Source of the DNA: Thinopyrum elongatum
Taxonomy: Eukaryota > Streptophyta > Magnoliopsida > Poales > Poaceae
Direction of reading: 5' to 3'
Length of the DNA stretch: 64,000 bases
Assembly: GCA_011799875.1 (NCBI GenBank)
Contig: CM022302.1
Location: 179,048,942 to 179,112,941, forward strand
The position numbers and the translations under genes were made by a program. The notes below the pieces were generated by a model. That model was given only the letters and a program-made list of their open reading frames with translations, searched no databases and was not told where the DNA came from. Shown piece after piece: positions 17,679 through 29,334 of the stretch; position 1 is the stretch's first letter, and every line of letters begins with the position of its first letter.

Positions 17679-20483
17679 CTAAGAAGAGGCACCACCGCCA
17701 CCTTGGCCACTGCCGCCGCCTGCCTTGGTCGTTGGAAGCCCGTCGTCGATGATGCTGCCACCATCTTCGCCGCCTCCAGCCTCCGCCGCCGGGGCTTCGG
17801 GGTCGGGAACGCAGAGGAAATTCCCCAACAGGGCGTCCACTTGCCCCTTCACGGCCTCAGCAGCAGCAGTACGGGACTCAGGAGCCATCGGTTCGATCAG
17901 TGTGCTGAGGTCGAAGCCTGGCTCCCGGAGGTGGAGGTGGCTGAAGACGCATGTCGCGGCCGCGGTAAAGAGCGAGCGGCACTCCCCCTCCACCCAGGAG
18001 TCCACTCCAGCGGCGGCACCCTCAAGTGCCTTAACAAGCTTGGGGAAAAACTCGGCAAGGCCGTCCTCAGGAATCGCCAGTGGCTCTTTGTACCCTCCCC
18101 CGCAGATGGAGCGTAGCGCCTCGCGAGCCTGGAGCTCGAGGGAGAGGAAGGCCTCGCGTTCCACGGCCGCTGTTTTCTCGGCGGCGACAAGGGCCTTCTC
18201 CCGAACCTCCGGCTGGGCCTTCGCCTCGGAGACACGCCGGGCGTAGGACGCCTGGGCCTTGTCCACCTCCTCCTTCAGCTTGCCCAGGCGGTCCCGCTCC
18301 ACGGCTTGGTCGGCGGTCGCCTGGGCCAGCTTGGTGTCGCGGTCGGCAAGCGTCGCTTCGCGGGCCTTGAGGTCCTCCTCTCGCTACTGAAGCTGTTGGG
18401 TGCGGGCAGCCTGCTCCTCACAAAGAGCCTTCAGCTCAGCCTCCACCTTGTCGCAGCGCTCCTTGGCGGCCGCCGCGTCGGCCAGCGCTGCGTCGCGAGC
18501 CCCCGTGGCTTCGTTGGCCTCCCTCTTGCTCTCCACGGTGGCGGCCTCAGCCTGGCCCCAGGCCATCCTAGCGGACGTGTTGGCTTGGAGCCACCCCGAG
18601 ATCAGCCCCATGCGCTCCTTCACCAGGCACCTGTCGGCGTCTTGGAGATCGGTCCGGAGCAGATCTAGCACGGCGTAGGCTTCCTCCAGAGCCCCGGGCC
18701 TGACGAGGGGGCCGCAGTCCGCCAGTATAAGGGCCTGGGGAGGAGGCGGCACTGGCGCCGTTGCCAGGGAGGCAGCCGCAAGGGCAACTTGGGGCACTGG
18801 AGCCTCCGAACCCCCCACGGGCACGACAGGGATGGACAGCTCCAGGGCCTGCTGGCCCGTGGGGCAGATTCCTCCTGAGGTTCCACCACCATGCCTTGGC
18901 AGGCCCGCTCCGTCGCGAGGGGGAGCGAGGCGACCTCTTCCGCCTGTGTCAGAGTCGGCACCGCTGTGGCGAGCGGTGGCTCCTCTGGGGTCTCGGCCCC
19001 TTCCTTCCTCTTCTTCGCCACGACGCCCATCCTGGTCACCAGGAGGGGAGCGTTGTGGGCACGGTATCAAAGGGTGACAAACAAAAACAAGGTAAATCAC
19101 TTACTCATCAGCGGCGATGTACGCCCTCTTCCTAGTTAGGGCCGGGGCGCCTCCGGTCTTCCTGGGCATGACCTTTGCCGCGTCTTGGGGGTTGGCGGGG
19201 CGCATGTCGGCCGGCCTCGGTGCGGCACCAACGGTTGGCGAGGCCGAGGCGTCGCCTCGAGGAGGAGTTGCCGCCTCGCTCCTCTTCGGGGTCGCCTGGC
19301 CTAACCTTCGGAGGGCCCGGGGAGTGGCCCCGGACCTCGTGACGACCCCGGTGGAGCGTGGGGATTCCACGGCCGGGGGCTCGATGGCATCGTCATCATC
19401 TTTGATGCCGCGGAGGAGCTCGCTCTGGGACGGGGGAGTGATCTCTGCCATGTCGTCCTCGGTCGCCTTCGAGTCCTCCTCGCCCTCTTCGCCGGCGTTG
19501 TCACCAGAAGACACCAGCACCGGGGAGTTGGGGAGCTCAGGCTGCACGAGCCCCAGCTCATTGAAGACAGGCATGGCGGCGACCAGCGCCTCCCTGTCAG
19601 CACGATGGTACAGCGGTACGTAGGCCTCCGGGAGGTCTCCCGGATCGCCTTCGAGTAGGGTGTTCATGGCCTTGTCCAGCTCCTCGCCCGTCAAGCTCCC
19701 CGAGCGCAGCCAGATATCGTCCTCTGCGCCCTGGAACTCCCACATGGGGCGTGTTTGGGCCTAGAGCAGGGCCAGGCGCTGCGTCAGGAACTCCTTGACG
19801 AGCATGCCTCCCGTCAGCACCTTGGCCTCCATGTCCGCGGTCATCTTCCTCGGAACTGGCGCCGCCCGGGGGTCGGAGAACTTCTCGTGACCCCACCTGT
19901 CGAGCTTCTCCGGCAGCTAGGTTGGCAGTTGCAGCCGCGCGTTGAGGCCCTTGGTGTCCATGAAGACCCACCGGCGCCGGAAGTTGTCCACCTTCTTCCC
20001 GGCCCTCATGAGCATGTTGCTCTTGTGGACCGCGGCGAAGGATACGCAGCCGGAGCGCTGGGCGGGATCGTGCATCCGCAGGTAGAAGAAGTGCCGGAGG
20101 AGCGGAACGGAGGGCCTCACGCCCACGAACGCCTCACAATAAAAGGCAAAGATGGACAGGAGGAGAATGGAGTCGGGCTGGAGATGCAGGGCCTGAACCT
20201 AGTATTGGTCGAGGACGGCGGTGAAGAACCCGGAGAAAGGTGGGACGAGCCCCGCGAAGACACTGTGGAGGAAGAAGGGATAGAACGTCTGCGCCAAGGT
20301 CCTTTGCTCGGCGGAGCCGGCCAGGAGGATGGTCTCGTTCCACTCATTGTCATCACTCGTCGTCAGCGGGAGCACGGCGGCAAGGTGCTTCTCCTCGGTG
20401 ATAGAGGACGTGCCGAGGGCCGGCACAGGAGAGGAGGAGGAGCTCATGGCCGGCGCGACAGGCTTCGCCTTCCCGGACGCCAT
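17679..20483 (-). pseudogene. Antisense gene of the gypsy element (putative gypsy-type transposon protein, PF04195-like), spliced and degenerate
   Basis: Runs opposite to gag-pol between pol and the 3' LTR. From the ATG at 20483 (MASGKAKPVAPAM) one frame continues to 19105 with only three stops (20199, 19917 and about 19759). It includes VGVRPSVPLLRHFFYLR and a nearby FRRRWVFMDTKG, phrases I associate with the PF04195 'putative gypsy type transposon' domain. A donor GA|GTAAGT (GT at 19103-19104) and acceptor GACCAG| (19032-19033) define a 73 nt intron that keeps phase into MGVVAKKRKEG. After a frameshift near 18870, and a further stop at 18384, the C-terminus is a long Ala/Glu/Lys coiled coil ending at 17679. 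Antisense ORFs at this site are known from large plant gypsy elements; their role is unknown. Confidence 0.7.
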
Positions 20484-20792
20484 TCGCGAGATCTTGGAGG
20501 AAGAGGTGAAGAAGGAAGGAGGAACGCAACCAGATCTGGAGATGCTCTCAGCTAGGAGAAAGGGGATCTGGGGCGAGGCGTAGAGAAGGCAATGATGGCT
20601 CGGTAGCGGGCGCCAGTCTTTTGTCAGCCTGAGCAGTTGCCGAGGCGGCATGGGGAAGTGGAGACGCCCATGTCCCATCAAGCGCCACGCGTCAGCCTGG
20701 CCCACAGGCGATTGGGGCCCGCGGCGCTCCGCCCTTGCCCTTTGGCTTCGCCTCGAAGCCAAGTCCGAGCGCGCCTTGGGCTCGGGGGCTAC

Positions 20793-21642
20793 TGTCGGCA
20801 TTCTGGGAACCAGGGTACCCAGACTTGCCTGCCTGCGGCCCATGGCGTGGCTCCATCGACGGCCTGGTATGTCCCACCTCCAAGACCATCAAGACAAGAC
20901 CCTCGCGAGGGGCCAAGCCTCACGAGGCGGACGACGCCAATACCTCCCAAGGGAGCGGCCTCCCCAGGCTACCTCCTGAGGAGCGGATATTTCTATGCAG
21001 GTACCCAACCTCATGAGGTTGCGATGACGCAAGCCATGACGACCAAGGCCAGGCAGGTGGCAGCGGGCGCAGAGGAGGCAATTTCCTCTTTGGTGCTAAG
21101 GAGGCAAGGACAGACGTGGGTTCCCAAGGAATCTGGCAAAGGTTTCCATTCCGGTTCAATGAGACCAAGGCCACCGGTGTGGCAGGACGGATGTCATTAC
21201 CGCCGCTGCGTCAGGACAAGGAGCTTTGCAGGCGAAGACCACCTTTTGTCAGGATAAGATGTACTACTTGTCCCCTTTCAAATTGGCCACTGTGGGATTC
21301 CTTCCCGCCTACGTTTTGGGGGAAGAAGACCGAGCCCACTATAAGTATAGGTTAGCCACCACCGTAGAGGGGGATCCCATCCATCCATCCGATCCGATCC
21401 GAACCTCATCGACTCATTCCCTCACCTCAGCCCCTCGTGAGGCCAATCCACCACAAAGCAGGAGTAGGGTCTTACACCGCAAGGTGGCCCAAACCTGGGT
21501 AAACTGCCATGTTCATCTTCTTCCTTGTTCGTGAGTCGAGCTAGGTAGTGGGGCGACGAGCTGGTTGGCTGGACAGGTCGAGTTCTTCGCACACGCCTAG
21601 AGTTCGAACCTTTCTTGGGTCTGCGGAGCCCTGAATCCGACA
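20793..21642 (+). repeat. 3' LTR of the 9.66 kb gypsy element
   Basis: 850 bp, TGTCGG...CCGACA, preceded by a G-rich polypurine-like tract (GGGCTCGGGGGCTAC, ending at 20792) and followed by the target duplication GGTGT. It lacks about 43 bp present in the 5' LTR; the deletion is bracketed by CTCA-like microhomology. Both LTRs otherwise align end to end, so this is a true LTR pair. Confidence 0.9.
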
Positions 21643-21647
21643 GGTGT

Positions 21648-23239
21648 CCTCCGCATTGATGGCAATCTTCACCATCTTTTCCTCGAGTGTGGCCTTCTTC
21701 TCCTCGAGCGCCACCTTCCTCTCTTCAATCATGGTCCTCCTCTCTATGAGCTTGATCTTCTTCTCTGTCGCCTCCATCTACTGCTTGAACCTCTCCGCCT
21801 TCCTCTCCTCCTTGATGTCTGAGTACCTCACGCATGTCTCTTCCTTCTTGGCCAAGATCTCCTCAAACCTCTCTGTCAGTTTGGCCGCCGCACCTTCTCG
21901 CTTCGCCCTCTCCTCCTCCCACTTCTTGCCCCGCAGATTTCTTCTAACCTTCTTCGGCGGTTCTTGGGCTGGGTCGGTAGGGTCACCGGTTTCTTCCTTG
22001 TTGGCCTGGGCGACGGTCTTGGAAATGAAAAGGTTCCACTTTGGCTGGTCATTCAACTTCAACCAACAGTGCATGACGATGAAGGACTTCTTCTCCAACT
22101 TCTTGTACACCACAAAAGCACGAGTAGGCTACAAAGTGAAACAATGCTTATCCGTCTAGTGAGCAACAAAACAATACATATCCGGCTAGTGATCAACAAA
22201 ACTGAAGCATATCCGGCTAGTGATCAACTTACTTGCTCGGTGTTTTGTGCACCGCTAGGGCACTGTGCGATGAGATGCTTCAAGTGCCCGCTATACTTGG
22301 AGATGGCCTCTTGGATGGTGTACCATCAACGGTCGAGGGACTTCCACTCACGGTTGCGGATCAACATGTCAGAGTTGGGCGCGAAATGCTTGTGCTCATG
22401 GAACCATATGTGAATGTTCCTACAAAAGGTTGTGCCCTTTTGCTCCGTGCCATGGACCAGATCGAGGCTAGTGGCCAACCATGTGTTGCACAACAGCTCG
22501 TCCTCCCGTATGTTGATGCTTTCTCCTCTACCCTTCTTCTTCAGATCGCCAGTTTTATCTTCCAGATCATCGTCGTCACCGTCGTCCTCCTCCCTCCCCT
22601 TCGGATGCTGCTCTCTGGCGGCCCAATGCTGTTGTTGTTGTGTGCCATCATCAGTCTGGGTGTAGGACTGCTGCGTGGCTATCTGGGTGTAGGACTACTG
22701 CTGCTGGTAGTTGCCGGACTGGGTGGGATTCGAGTCTTCCACTTGCCCGTCCTTATAGCCCCCTCCTCCTCCCTCACCTCTGTCGTGGATGATATCGAGC
22801 ATCTCCCTATCCGCGTCGTACGCTGGCTCCCCCGCTCTCGGCATTGCAGCAAGCAGCACGCGGGCACCCATCTGCTCTCCGCCCGCCGTCCTCGCCCGGA
22901 CGACCTATGACGAAGAATACTCGGAGAAGAGCGGCTCTGCATTAACATCGACAATGTAAGGAACCGTACCGGTGGGGTTTGTGAGCTGCTTGACGCCATC
23001 TGTACTATGGGCGCACCCGTCTGGCTGCGTCTGCCATGGCCTCGCCGACCGCCCAGTCCACCATGCCCACCAGGCCCACCGGCGGCCAGACGCTTCTTCA
23101 GCTTCTCCTCCTTTGCGGCCTTCGTTTTGTCGCGATGATTTTGCCGCGTCTCCGAGCTGATCTTCCGGGTGAGCGTGATGCTCGGATTCTCCGGCACCTC
23201 CGCCGGCTCCATCTCCGACAGGTTCTCCGACAGTTCCAT
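21648..23239 (-). pseudogene. Myb/SANT-like plus NAM-associated-type gene of the Harbinger-like element, 5' part
   Basis: The start at 23239 reads MELSENLSEMEPAEVPENPS, with MHG... at 23243 in another frame. After frameshifts around 22,600-22,900 a SANT/trihelix-like region follows at about 22540-22233: REDELLCNTWLATSLD, FHEHKHF, then KSLDR before a TGA at 22326-22328. An intron with donor CAA|GTAAGT (22231-22232) and acceptor TTTGTAG (22129-22130) leads into VVYKKLEKKSFIVMHCWLKL, PKW and a long Lys/Glu coiled coil with a TAG at 21778. This order is typical of Harbinger ORF1-type DNA-binding proteins in grasses, often misnamed glutathione S-transferase T3-like. The last exon is cut by the gypsy insertion and resumes at 11983. 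Confidence 0.65.
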
Positions 23240-23411
23240 GCATCGGCGGCGGAGGGAAGGAAAGGGTGGGAGAAAAGAGCGGGAATTGGGCGGAGAGCGG
23301 CGGGGTGTGGAGGAAGAGGGTGGGGGTTTTTGGCACGGAAACAGTGCGGGATGCTACAAAAGCGCGAGCTCGGCCTTCCTTTTGGGTGGGCCAGGGGGCG
23401 AAGAGCGACTC

Positions 23412-25137
23412 CTGATTTGAGCATTATTCATACTGCCTTAACTGGTAGGAAACATTATAATCTTGGGGCAATTGTTGCACGTTGGCTGCACCGCAACACG
23501 GACAATGGTGATTTATATGGAGGAATTTATGCCTCCCGCGTAGCCGCAAGGCTAGGGGTCTCGCCTTGACCCAATGATCCCATTTTACCTAATAAATACT
23601 TAGACTTTGAGGCAATGCAGTGCCATGATTTTATTAAGGATGATGCTCACAGTATGACTATAACTTGATACTCCCTCCATTCCTTTATGTAAGGTGTATT
23701 ATTTCTGGCACGGTGACCAAGGCACGTAACTATAGATAATTTAGGACAAAATTACCCATCTCTAATTCATTGATTAACTGCAAGTAAATCATTTAGGCTA
23801 GAAAAGGAAGAGATACACAGAATCGAGAGAGAGATACTTTCCTTTTCTTCTCTACAAGGAGAGATACATGCAATCGGCGAAGAGATACTTTCCTTTTTCT
23901 AGAGGGTTGGAAACGGAATTACGAGGAATTAGAAGAAATGCACCTTACATTGTGGAATTTTATCAAAAAAAAACAAATACACCTTATATAAAGGAACGGA
24001 GTGAGTATTTGATAAATACCGTGTTGTCTCTGTTATTTTGCCTGCACCTATTCTCTTTGATTTTCATAGCAAACAAATGTATTTTTTACATGAGAATGAA
24101 GTACGTGAGTACAACACGGTAGTAGAAGTTGCTCGTCTTGCCGAGGAGGCAGCACAGAATGCCTCTTCGAGATATCACTTTGATTATTTATCCAGACCAG
24201 AGATGGTGATTACCAAGCTAGGCCAAAAGTGTATTTCTCACCGACTTTACATTCATGTCCACACATTCATTCCAGTTGTTGGTGTTCATCCTTTTTTATT
24301 GTAATATCCATGCTTAGTTTTATTTCGCTTTCTTGTTGTGTGTTTGAAAAACTTTGAAAAATTTAAAAATATTTCTCGCTTCTTTTCAGTTTTTCTTTCT
24401 TGTTTAGTTAGTTAGTATGTAGTATTAAAAGAAAACCCAAAAAAAAATTGGTTCTTCTTTTGCTTGTTGGGAGCTTTTCCGTGTAAATAGTTTTTCTCGC
24501 TTTTCGTTTTTCTTCGTTAGTCTGCTTTTTCCAGAAAAACTAACAACTCCAAAAACATTTCAGTGTGTTTTTTCTTTTCGTTGAGTTGTCGTAAGGAGAA
24601 GACCATGATGAAATTGTTGAGTGGGTCTCACATGCTTTGTTGTTGATCTAACGAAGAGCCAATATTACATTGTCTTCTTCTTTGAATAAAATGTTTGCAG
24701 ATTCCAACTTAGTCCATGACACTCTTGCACTATTATTATATTCACATCATACGGTCGTGCAAGTGAAAGGCAATAATGACGATGATTTGATGAAGTGATT
24801 GTGGCCAGGAAAAGTTGGTATGAACTCTTCTTGTTTTTGTTTTTGTAAATATGTTTAACTCAGCATCCATGATTCGGCATATTATGAGTAAACATGTTTG
24901 TGATGACAATTAGAGCTTATAGCTTCTCATGCCATGCTTAAGAAGCTAGGAGTGGATAATGATTTATCTTCAATGTCAACATGCATTAAAATGGTTATGA
25001 TGTAGTATGTTAGTATGATATCCTCCTATGAATGTTTCAAGTGGCTAGACTTGGCACATGATCACAACATGCAGTTGATTCAAAACCAACATAGCCTCCA
25101 TGATATTTATATTCATGGTGTTTATATCCTACTCATG
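23412..25137 (+). mobile_element. Left remnant of outer Athila-like gypsy element C
   Basis: Joined directly to the Harbinger-like element, without a 5' LTR. Coding relics at 23425-23570 (GRKHYNLGAIVARWLHRN and GGIYASRVAARLGV) and at 24038-24300 (PAPILFDFHSKQ, then a YHFDYLSRP tract) resemble the extra plant-transposon protein of Athila-like elements (PF20167-like, from memory). They are separated by stops and by a Stowaway MITE. From 24,300 the sequence is AT-rich and non-coding. Its text continues at 56,504, on the other side of element A, up to the polypurine tract and 3' LTR at 57,659. Confidence 0.55.
23671..24005. mobile_element. Stowaway-type MITE (335 bp)
   Basis: Terminal inverted repeats CTCCCTCCATTCCTTTATGT (left) and its near complement ending ...AAAGGAACGGAGTGAG (right). 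The TA target duplication lies at 23669-23670 and 24006-24007. There is no coding capacity. It belongs to the Tc1/Mariner-related Stowaway group common in grasses, and it sits inside the coding relic of element C. Confidence 0.9.
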
Positions 25138-28100
25138 TGTAACACCCCGATAATCATGCTACAGTAATCTCCCCCTAATGGTGCCATGTCATCACCTCTT
25201 TGCTAATCTATTTGCCACTTGATCAAAATTATAATCAAATGCAAATTTAAAATACAAGTCAAATTATTATTTCTTCAAACAGTAAAACAAAAATGTTGGT
25301 AATGCCCCATAAAATCCCTAAGTAATTATCATGTTGAAACCAACCTCATTTGAATTCCCCAAATGCCCCTGGTAATTAATTAAGTGGATCAGTAGCAAAA
25401 TATTTGACCTTTTCAATTATTTAAAATATTTAAACTTTTTCAAATGCTCTGAAACTTTTTGTGCAACACCACAATATTGAGCTTGATTTATGTGCAAAGT
25501 TTCACATCTGACAGAAACCATTTAGTAGCTAATTTAATTAGAAAACAGAGAAGGTATAAATAAAAAAAAAGAAAAAAGAAAAAAGAAAAAGAAAAGGAAA
25601 CAGAGGCCTACTGTGCCAATGGGCTCTAGGTCCACAGTGGAGGCCCAGCCCACCACTGTGTCTCCTTCAACCCCTCGCCGTGGACGCTGCTCGGCCATCC
25701 AGCGCGCGGATGCAGCACGCGCCGATGATCCCGCGGCTCCGAGGCGTGGATAAGGACCCCCTTCGACGCTCTCTCTCTCCCCTGGAACCCTAGACCTCTC
25801 CCCTTCCCCTCACGCATCCCTCTAGCTCGACCTTGAGCTCATCGGCGCTGCTGTCGCCATGCCGCCGCCGTAGGCGTGACCACCGGCCTCCCCGCGCCAA
25901 GCCGGCTTGTCCACGAGCTCTGGCATGTTCTTCTCATTCGACTACATCAATGGATTGGAGTCGTCGAGCCGCATCGACGCCACCCGCTTTGTTCCCTTCG
26001 TCTACAGCCATCGGAGCTCCGCCGCTCGATCCGCCACCGCCGCTCCACCCCGGCCTCCCCGAATCAACTACAAGCAAGTCTGTGAGTGTCGCCACCTTTC
26101 CCCTCCTTTACATAGCTCGGATTGAAGCTCTATCTCAACGTAGCCATAGCCGTGCTCCGCCGGAGCTCTGTTGCCGCCGCCTAGCTCATTTCCTTGAAGT
26201 CGCCCCTCCCCGGCTCGGGAAAATGCCTCACTGCACTTAGTACACTGCCTGGATGCCGCCGGGGTCACCAAATCATCGGAGCCGAGCCTACTGGCTCGAT
26301 CCCGTCAGGCTTCCGCCGCCGCTACCACGGGTCGTCTCCGATGCGCGTCTTCCTGGCCGTCCCCGCTTGTGCTATGTGCATAGGACGACGTGCCTCGTCA
26401 TGCTTGCCCGATAGGAGGCCGCAGCCGCCCCTTTGGTCGCCAGAATGCTAGTTTCTGTGCGCTGTGACCACCGGCACGCTCCGGCCATTTAACCACCGGC
26501 TGTCTCACTGCCAAGTGGGGCCGGTCGGTCAGTTAATTAGTTTAGGGGCCTAACCACTAATTAACATCTAACAGCCACCCCTAAACCCCCACTGACACGC
26601 GGGCCCCATTAAAATAACGTTTCAGATTAAAGTTAGTCACTGACGTGTGGGCCCATTAGTTATTTAAGTTAATTAATACAAATCATAAACCCTGTTAAAT
26701 AGTACAGTCAATGACAGGTAGGTCCCTGTCCGGTTTGACCAGTCAACTGCTGATTGGGCAGTTGACTGGCCCCACCTGCCAGTCTCTATGCACATTGCTG
26801 GGTACACTTCTGTGTACCCGTACCAATTTAACCATTTAATTTCAAATTAATAATAATTCCATAAATTGTTTAAATCTTTGAAAAATCATATAAAATAATC
26901 TATAACTCAGATCAAAATAATTTATATATGAAAGTTGCTCAAAAAAATATGACAAATCCGAATATGCAATCCATTCATCTGCCACATGCCTCTAACATGA
27001 TGAACATGGGTCCTTCCCCTCCGATTCATCTGCCCAAAAAATGCCAAACGCCGGGAAAACATCCCCAGATGTTTTCCCTCTTTGTCTGTATCGTGTAGCA
27101 CTATGATGGGTCACCCCCAACACTACATATTGCCATGTCATGCATCGTGATGCATCTGTTTGCTTTATATTTATTGTTTCTCCCCCTCTTCTCTCTGGTA
27201 GACATCGAGACTGACACTGTTGTCGTGTACGACTACACCTCTGACGTCCAACCACTTGCATCAGAGCTTCTAGGCAAGCAAAAAACCCCTTGATCATTCC
27301 TATATCGCCCATTTCCTTCTCTCTCATGCTTGCATTAGATTTTGCTACTGTATTTGTTTGATCCTATTCTGATGCATAGCCTGATTTTGTAACTTGCCAT
27401 TGTTACCTACCTGCTTAATTATCCTATATGCTTAGTATAGGTTGGTTAGTGATCCACTACTGACCCCTCACCTTGTCCTAGTTGCCCCCGATTTATCTTT
27501 GCTGACTCGATCAACGTGATCGACGTCCAGAGCCCGACACATCACCTCACACCCCCTTAGTTGTATGACTCTGCAGAGTTACTATCGAGTGCCGAGGGTG
27601 ATACCTCGTATAGCACTTTTGATGAGATCTTTCTAGTGTAGCTAATCGATCATGGTCTATGGAGGGTGATTCCTCCTTCACCACTCCCAATAACGACTCT
27701 GTCGTGCAACACCTCAAGTGCGAACCCTTCGAGGGTGATTCCTCCAAGTTCACCTTGACGGTTACATCAAGTGGAATCCATCAAGGGTGATTCCTCGGAT
27801 TCCCCCTTGGTGTTATGGACACATGGTTACTTGACTTTACCCTAGAACCATGTTGAAGTCGGGTCGGCCCCGAGGGGTACCCACGAGAGATGTTGAAGTC
27901 GGGTTGACCATGAGGGTACCCGCGAGAGTTACTGTTTCTGCGGGACTGAAGGGACAGGTGGTACCACCCCGGTAGAGGTGGACCTGAGTTCCCGACAGCC
28001 CCTTGTGAGTCAGGTTGACCTAGAGGGTACCCACAAGATAATTACGCGGCACGGCCGGGCATTCTTAGCCCTTGCCGTAAGTCCATCAGACGGGGCGACG

Positions 28101-29334
28101 GGACCACAGATCGTGGATCATTGATCATCTCTACTCGCTCCCAAGACACTAACGGTTTGGATATGTGATCCAAGTAGGCCTCTGGCCTTATCGCACTAAC
28201 CACCATGCGGGAATAAGTATGGGCACTCGGTGTTGTACGATTCTCCGAAAGCTCTTCGGACGTCAGCGATTGAGCGGCGCGCGCCCGGTTGGACGGGAAC
28301 CACCTGCGCTTGTATTAGGGGGTGGGTCTGCTCCAGGCCGCATACGTAACACGCAAGAGTGCAAAGGGCGATGGGCCCAAGACCCCTGAGCGCTTAGGAT
28401 GTAGACCGGCATGCTGGCCTCTCTATTGAGCCTAGGTAGGACTACGGCATGTCAATCAGCCGAGGCCGGGCATGACCCAGGAAAGTGTGTAGGGATGGAG
28501 TTAATCGAGCATGTTGGGTAAGTTTGTGCACCCCTGCAGGGAAGTTAATCTATTAGAATAGCCTTGTCCACGGTAACGGACGCTCAGAGTTGTATCCCGA
28601 TCTATACAACTAGAACTGGATACTGGAGATGATAAAAGGATATGATGGCTCCGGGATTGCTTTCTCGCAGGGAGTTGAGAAAGGATCTCTGGGCGTGGAT
28701 GCTACAACATACTTATTACTTATGTTATGATACTCTACTCTCTTCTGTTGCTGCAAGATGCTAGTCTTCGATAGGCTAGGCCTTCTCTCTATTCTGGCAT
28801 TTCTGCAGTCTAGTCCAAAGATATAGCCCCATTCCTTTGATTCCGATGCATAATTAGTATAGATCTGATGTAAGTCTTGTGAGTACTTTGGATGAGTACT
28901 CACGGTTGCTTTGCTACCCCCTTTACCCGATTGCTGCGATCAGATGACAGATCCCAGGACCCAGCTGACACCACCTACGACTACTACTACCCCGAGGGTG
29001 CCTACTACTACGTGGAGGCCACCGACGACTAGGAGTAGTTAGGAGGCTCCCAGGCAGGAGGCCTTGCCTTTTCGATCGATGTTGTTGTTTTTGCTAGCCT
29101 TCTTAAGGCACACTTGTTTACCTTATGTATGTACTCAGATATTGTTGCTTCCGCTGACTCGTTTGTATTCGAGCTTATGTATTCGAGCCCTCGAGGCGCT
29201 TGGCTTGTAATATAAAGCTTGTATGACTTTAACTTGTGTCTAGAGTTGTGTTGTGATATCTTCCCATGAGTCTCTGATCTTGATCGTGCACATTTGCGTG
29301 TATGATTAATGCACGATTAAGTCGGGGCGTCACA
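25138..29334 (+). repeat. 5' LTR of element A (4.2 kb)
   Basis: Starts TGTAACACC and ends GGCGTCACA. A GC-rich, gene-like block lies at about 25614-26460 and a repeat-rich block at about 27590-28030. The last part of the LTR (from about 28805) aligns with 55969-56498 at roughly 95% by eye, with many differences being C/T or G/A. Short open frames occur in the GC-rich block but none matches a protein family. Confidence 0.8.
27590..28030. repeat. Short motif repeats inside LTR A
   Basis: GAGGGTGAT(T/A)CCTC or a close variant recurs four times in about 200 bp (near 27595, 27663, 27732 and 27785). It is followed by two or three copies of a GTTGAAGTCGGGT...GAGGG(T)ACCC unit (27852, 27892 and, partly, 28010). 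Irregular spacing argues against a simple satellite. Confidence 0.55.

Larger units (their letters stand above)
11984..21642 (+). mobile_element. Complete but pol-deleted Ty3/gypsy LTR retrotransposon (9.66 kb)
   Basis: The two LTRs (11984-12875 and 20793-21642) start TGTCGG and end CCGACA. The target duplication GGTGT lies at 11979-11983 and 21643-21647. The internal region holds broken gag, a protease region, a short reverse-transcriptase remnant, repeat-rich non-coding DNA and a long antisense gene. Integrase, RNase H and most of the reverse transcriptase are missing, so the copy is non-autonomous. Gag and the antisense gene place it among large grass gypsy elements with an antisense ORF; I do not assign a family name. 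Confidence 0.9.
11531..23411 (-). mobile_element. Harbinger-like element (truncated on the right), split by a gypsy retrotransposon
   Basis: The left terminus is TTA|GGGCATCTCCAACGGC, with TTA as the expected Tourist/Harbinger target and GGGCATCTCCAACG as the presumed terminal repeat. The border is confirmed because duplicate copy 1 runs on past the same TTA. The element carries one reverse-strand gene (below), the ORF1-type gene of this superfamily by my reading. No DDE transposase gene or matching right terminal repeat is visible. At about 23,412 the sequence changes to a different retroelement, so the right part is lost. The gypsy insertion occupies 11984-21642. Confidence 0.55.

Noticed and set aside
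25833..26451. Possible gene in LTR A
   Set aside because: Short overlapping frames with no conserved motif; position inside an LTR makes a host gene unlikely.
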